Assembly (NCBI GenBank): GCA_035687245.1
Contig: DASRYH010000050.1
Span: forward strand, 47,442 to 111,441
Length of the DNA stretch: 64,000 nucleotides
Origin: DASRYH01 sp035687245
GTDB taxonomy: Bacteria; Actinomycetota; Coriobacteriia; Anaerosomatales; PHET01
Direction: 5' to 3'
Every line of letters starts with the position of its first letter. The stretch's first letter is position 1. Positions 62,465 through 64,000 of this stretch are shown here, in pieces. The translations under genes and the position numbers were made by a program. The notes under the pieces are model-generated. The model saw nothing but the letters and a program-made list of their open reading frames with translations, had not been told where the DNA came from and did no database searches.

Positions 62465-63130
62465 CTAGCGCGCGAGCAGCGCCGAGCCGATTGAGAGCAC
62501 GCCGAAGCCGAGGAAGATAGCGCCGGAGATGCGGCGCATCAGAAGCTCGGGCATGTTTCGGCCCAAGAGCCGGCCGATGAGGATCGCGATCGCGTCGGCG
62601 ATGACCATGCCGAAGGTCGAGCCTAGCGTGACGGCCCAGAAGCGCGCCATCGGAGCCACGTTGTCAGGCGAGCCCAGCACCGAGAGCCAGCCGGCGACCG
62701 TGGGGCCCGCGCTCCTGAGGTAGGTGACGAGTGCGGAGCCGGGGTCGACCGAGATCGCGAGCGTCATGATCTGGGTCTTGTCGCCCAGCTCGGCGAGAAA
62801 GAAGGCGATGAAGGTAGCCACGATGGGGCCGAAACGGCTACCCCTGTCCGCTTCCTCGTCCTCGACCTTGTCGCCGCGAAGTGTCCAGATACCGAAGCCG
62901 ATGAAGAGCACGCCGGTGATCCACGGGATGACGCCCTGCGGGATCGCCGACCCCACAAGCTGGCCGACGAGTGCGGTGAAGAAGTGCACCACGAAGGTCG
63001 CGGCGAAGATGCCGATGATGACCTGCCACGCCTTGTAGCGCGTCGCGAGCAGAAGCGCGAGCAGCTGCGACTTGTCGGCGAGCTCACCGATCATGATGAG
63101 CACCAGGGCGACGATGAAGATGTAGGCCAC
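62465..63130 (-). CDS. GDT1/TMEM165 (UPF0016) family cation transporter
   Basis: The 221-residue membrane protein has the two inverted motif repeats GELADKSQ (about 16-23) and AELGDKTQ (about 114-121) on helices of a six-helix fold, as in UPF0016 proteins. Family members export Mn2+ or Ca2+ in exchange for protons. The start is GTG at 63130. The upstream region contains hairpins, but I find no yybP-ykoY-type manganese riboswitch. Confidence 0.9.
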   Translation of the reverse strand: MAYIFIVALVLIMIGELADKSQLLALLLATRYKAWQVIIGIFAATFVVHFFTALVGQLVGSAIPQGVIPWITGVLFIGFGIWTLRGDKVEDEEADRGSRFGPIVATFIAFFLAELGDKTQIMTLAISVDPGSALVTYLRSAGPTVAGWLSVLGSPDNVAPMARFWAVTLGSTFGMVIADAIAILIGRLLGRNMPELLMRRISGAIFLGFGVLSIGSALLAR

Positions 63131-63212
63131 GGCAGTTTTCCAATCGGCGGTGCAGTAGCGTGATAGGGCTGTCGAACCCTACCGAAACGTCGGTACCCGG
63201 GTCAAACGCAAA

Positions 63213-63244
63213 CCGGGGCGACTTCTTGGTAGAAGCCGCCCCGG
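63213..63244 (-). terminator. Intrinsic terminator after the cold-shock gene
   Basis: CCGGGGCG and CTTCT on one side pair with AGAAG and CGCCCCGG on the other over a four-base loop. On the minus strand the stem is followed by TTTGCGTTTGACC. It lies 26 bp beyond the csp stop and separates it from the GDT1 gene. Confidence 0.8.
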
Positions 63245-63270
63245 TCGGTGTCGTTTGTGATTGAGGAGCG

Positions 63271-63474
63271 CTACGCCTTGCGGACGTTGCTGGCCTGCTC
63301 TTTGCCGTTGCGCCCGACGGTCACGTCGAAGCTCACGGCCTGACCTTCGTCCAGCGTCTTGAAGCCGTCAGACTGGATCTCACTGAAGTGAACGAACAGA
63401 TCGTCGCCGTCTTCGCGCGAGATGAAGCCGTAGCCCTTGTCCGCATTGAACCACTTGACCGTACCGTCAGCCAT
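63271..63474 (-). CDS. Cold-shock domain protein (CspA family)
   Basis: The 67-residue protein is a single OB-fold cold-shock domain: TVKWFNADKGYGFISRED (RNP1, KGYGFI) and DLFVHFSEI (RNP2), with the remaining strand VSFDVTVGRNG. Such proteins bind single-stranded RNA/DNA as chaperones. The ATG at 63474 gives the standard start; the open frame extends to 63591. A roughly 90-nt leader is expected from the promoter candidate. A strong terminator follows. Confidence 0.95.
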   Translation of the reverse strand: MADGTVKWFNADKGYGFISREDGDDLFVHFSEIQSDGFKTLDEGQAVSFDVTVGRNGKEQASNVRKA

Positions 63475-63572
63475 GCTTGCCTGTCCTCTCAGTCCCCTCA
63501 GGGCACACACCGGCGATGCAGGACCCCCCTGCGTCGCGAACCTACGAGCGACGTACGCGCCCGCTAATTGGC

Positions 63573-63602
63573 AGCATATCCCTACGCCCAATCAGGCGGC
63601 AA
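63573..63602 (-). promoter_or_regulatory. Possible promoter of the cold-shock gene
   Basis: On the minus strand TTGCCG (63597-63602) and TATGCT (63573-63578) are 18 bp apart, four of six matches each. Initiation near 63566 would leave a leader of about 90 nt before the ATG, as is common for cold-shock mRNAs. Confidence 0.4.
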
Positions 63603-63645
63603 CGATAACCGACCACGCAGTTCAGAAAGTGGGGCCACGCAGGGG

Positions 63646-64000
63646 CTATCGACGCTTGGCGCGCTCTGTCTTGATCACCACGGCGAGCACCACGAGCAGC
63701 ACCAGCGCGAGGCCTGCAAGAACCGCGATAAGTGTCGAGGACGACGATGTCGACGCTGGTGCGCCTGTAGTGCCCACACTGCTTCCCGCGGCGATGCGGT
63801 AGGCCGCCGTGATCGTACGAGCATCGCCTTCCTTGAGCTGGGCTGCGGGCAAGGTGTAGAGCGACTCGCCGACATCGTTCTTGTCCGGCCCGCTCGCTGG
63901 TGTGGGCGAGATCTGCACGTCGGACGCACCGGCGGGCAGGCGCACAGAGAAGCCGGTCTCGCCGGCGGGGGCCGTCTGCACGTAGTCGAGCTTGATCGAG
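63646..64000 (-). CDS. C-terminal fragment of a membrane-anchored protein (cut by window edge)
   Basis: The frame runs off the right edge. The visible 118 residues include a beta-rich segment (GETGFSVRLPAGASDVQI, then YRIAAGSSVGTT), a Ser-rich linker and a C-terminal membrane helix (LIAVLAGLALVLLVVLAVV) with a basic tail (KTERAKRR). This is the layout of an externally exposed domain tethered by a C-terminal helix. No family can be named from this part. A GTG at 63981 is in frame but the reading continues upstream without a stop, so the true start is outside the window. Confidence 0.6.
   Translation of the reverse strand, partial: SIKLDYVQTAPAGETGFSVRLPAGASDVQISPTPASGPDKNDVGESLYTLPAAQLKEGDARTITAAYRIAAGSSVGTTGAPASTSSSSTLIAVLAGLALVLLVVLAVVIKTERAKRR

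Noticed and set aside
63131..63212. Manganese (yybP-ykoY) riboswitch before the GDT1-family gene
   Set aside because: Two short hairpins are present, but the conserved riboswitch loops are not seen.

Overview
The window is about 64 kb of high-G+C bacterial chromosome with densely packed, mostly co-directional genes. Roughly 55 of 60 protein genes read on the minus strand, and many are coupled by ATGA or GTGA stop/start overlaps. Gene content suggests a Gram-positive-type, probably actinobacterial lineage such as Coriobacteriia or a relative: high G+C, frequent GTG starts, a SigB-type sigma factor beside an RsbW-like protein, a conservon-type GTPase and roadblock protein, queuosine genes, and a type IV pilus locus with no secretin in sight. 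Lineage is inference; no rRNA gene is present. Gene order over long stretches resembles the Bacillus/Clostridium arrangement (recN-tlyA-dxs-xseB-nusB-yqhY-accC-efp-pepQ-aroQ; alaS-ruvX-mltG; rarA-aspS-hisS-rel-recJ-secF/D-yajC-tgt-queA).

Layout. 1-10 kb: recN start, nadK, tlyA, dxs, xseB, nusB, Asp23-family gene, accC, a carboxyltransferase-biotin carrier fusion, efp and an M24 peptidase. 10-13.2 kb: coupled shikimate operon aroC-aroK-aroB-aroQ. 13.2-27.4 kb: type IV pilus locus with two PilB ATPases, PilC, a pilin, prepilin peptidase, PilM/N/O and a PilP-like protein. Interleaved are a COG2229-type GTPase, a roadblock protein, a DUF4388 protein with long Glu-Pro tracts, and a small membrane protein of unknown role. 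27.4-37.3 kb: aroE, YqeG phosphatase, a three-gene ABC export module, mltG, ruvX, alaS, an AI-2E-family permease and a SigB-type sigma factor. 37.3-47 kb: RsbW-like protein, DUF948-like protein, rarA, a thioredoxin-fold lipoprotein, a probable 6S RNA, aspS, hisS, fluoride channel, MBL hydrolase and rel. 47-58.2 kb: a large NIDO/FN3 secreted protein, a RecJ-HIRAN-RecQ-like fusion nuclease-helicase, secF, secD, an HD hydrolase, yajC and tgt. 58.2-64 kb: plus-strand ECF sigma/anti-sigma pair, queA, a PHP phosphoesterase, queH, a GDT1-family cation exchanger, a cold-shock protein and the C-terminus of a membrane-anchored protein. There is no gene-free stretch over 300 bp; the largest gap (40092-40376) holds the 6S candidate.

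How the genes work together. Most are housekeeping: translation (efp, alaS, aspS, hisS, tlyA, queA/tgt/queH), transcription (nusB, 6S, three sigma/anti-sigma components), central metabolism (carboxylases, shikimate, isoprenoids) and export (SecDF-YajC). The distinctive parts are: a pilus operon carrying its own GTPase/roadblock module and repeated MshEN-like motifs; the RecJ-HIRAN-RecQ fusion; a carboxyltransferase fused to an AccB-type carrier exactly where accB normally precedes accC; and a short sequence, TTCGGCA, seen about 60 times in both orientations, in several reading frames and between genes. That repeat resembles a DNA uptake or other genome-signature sequence more than codon bias, which is notable beside a pilus locus. 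Operon boundaries, promoters and the uptake idea are inferences from sequence alone.
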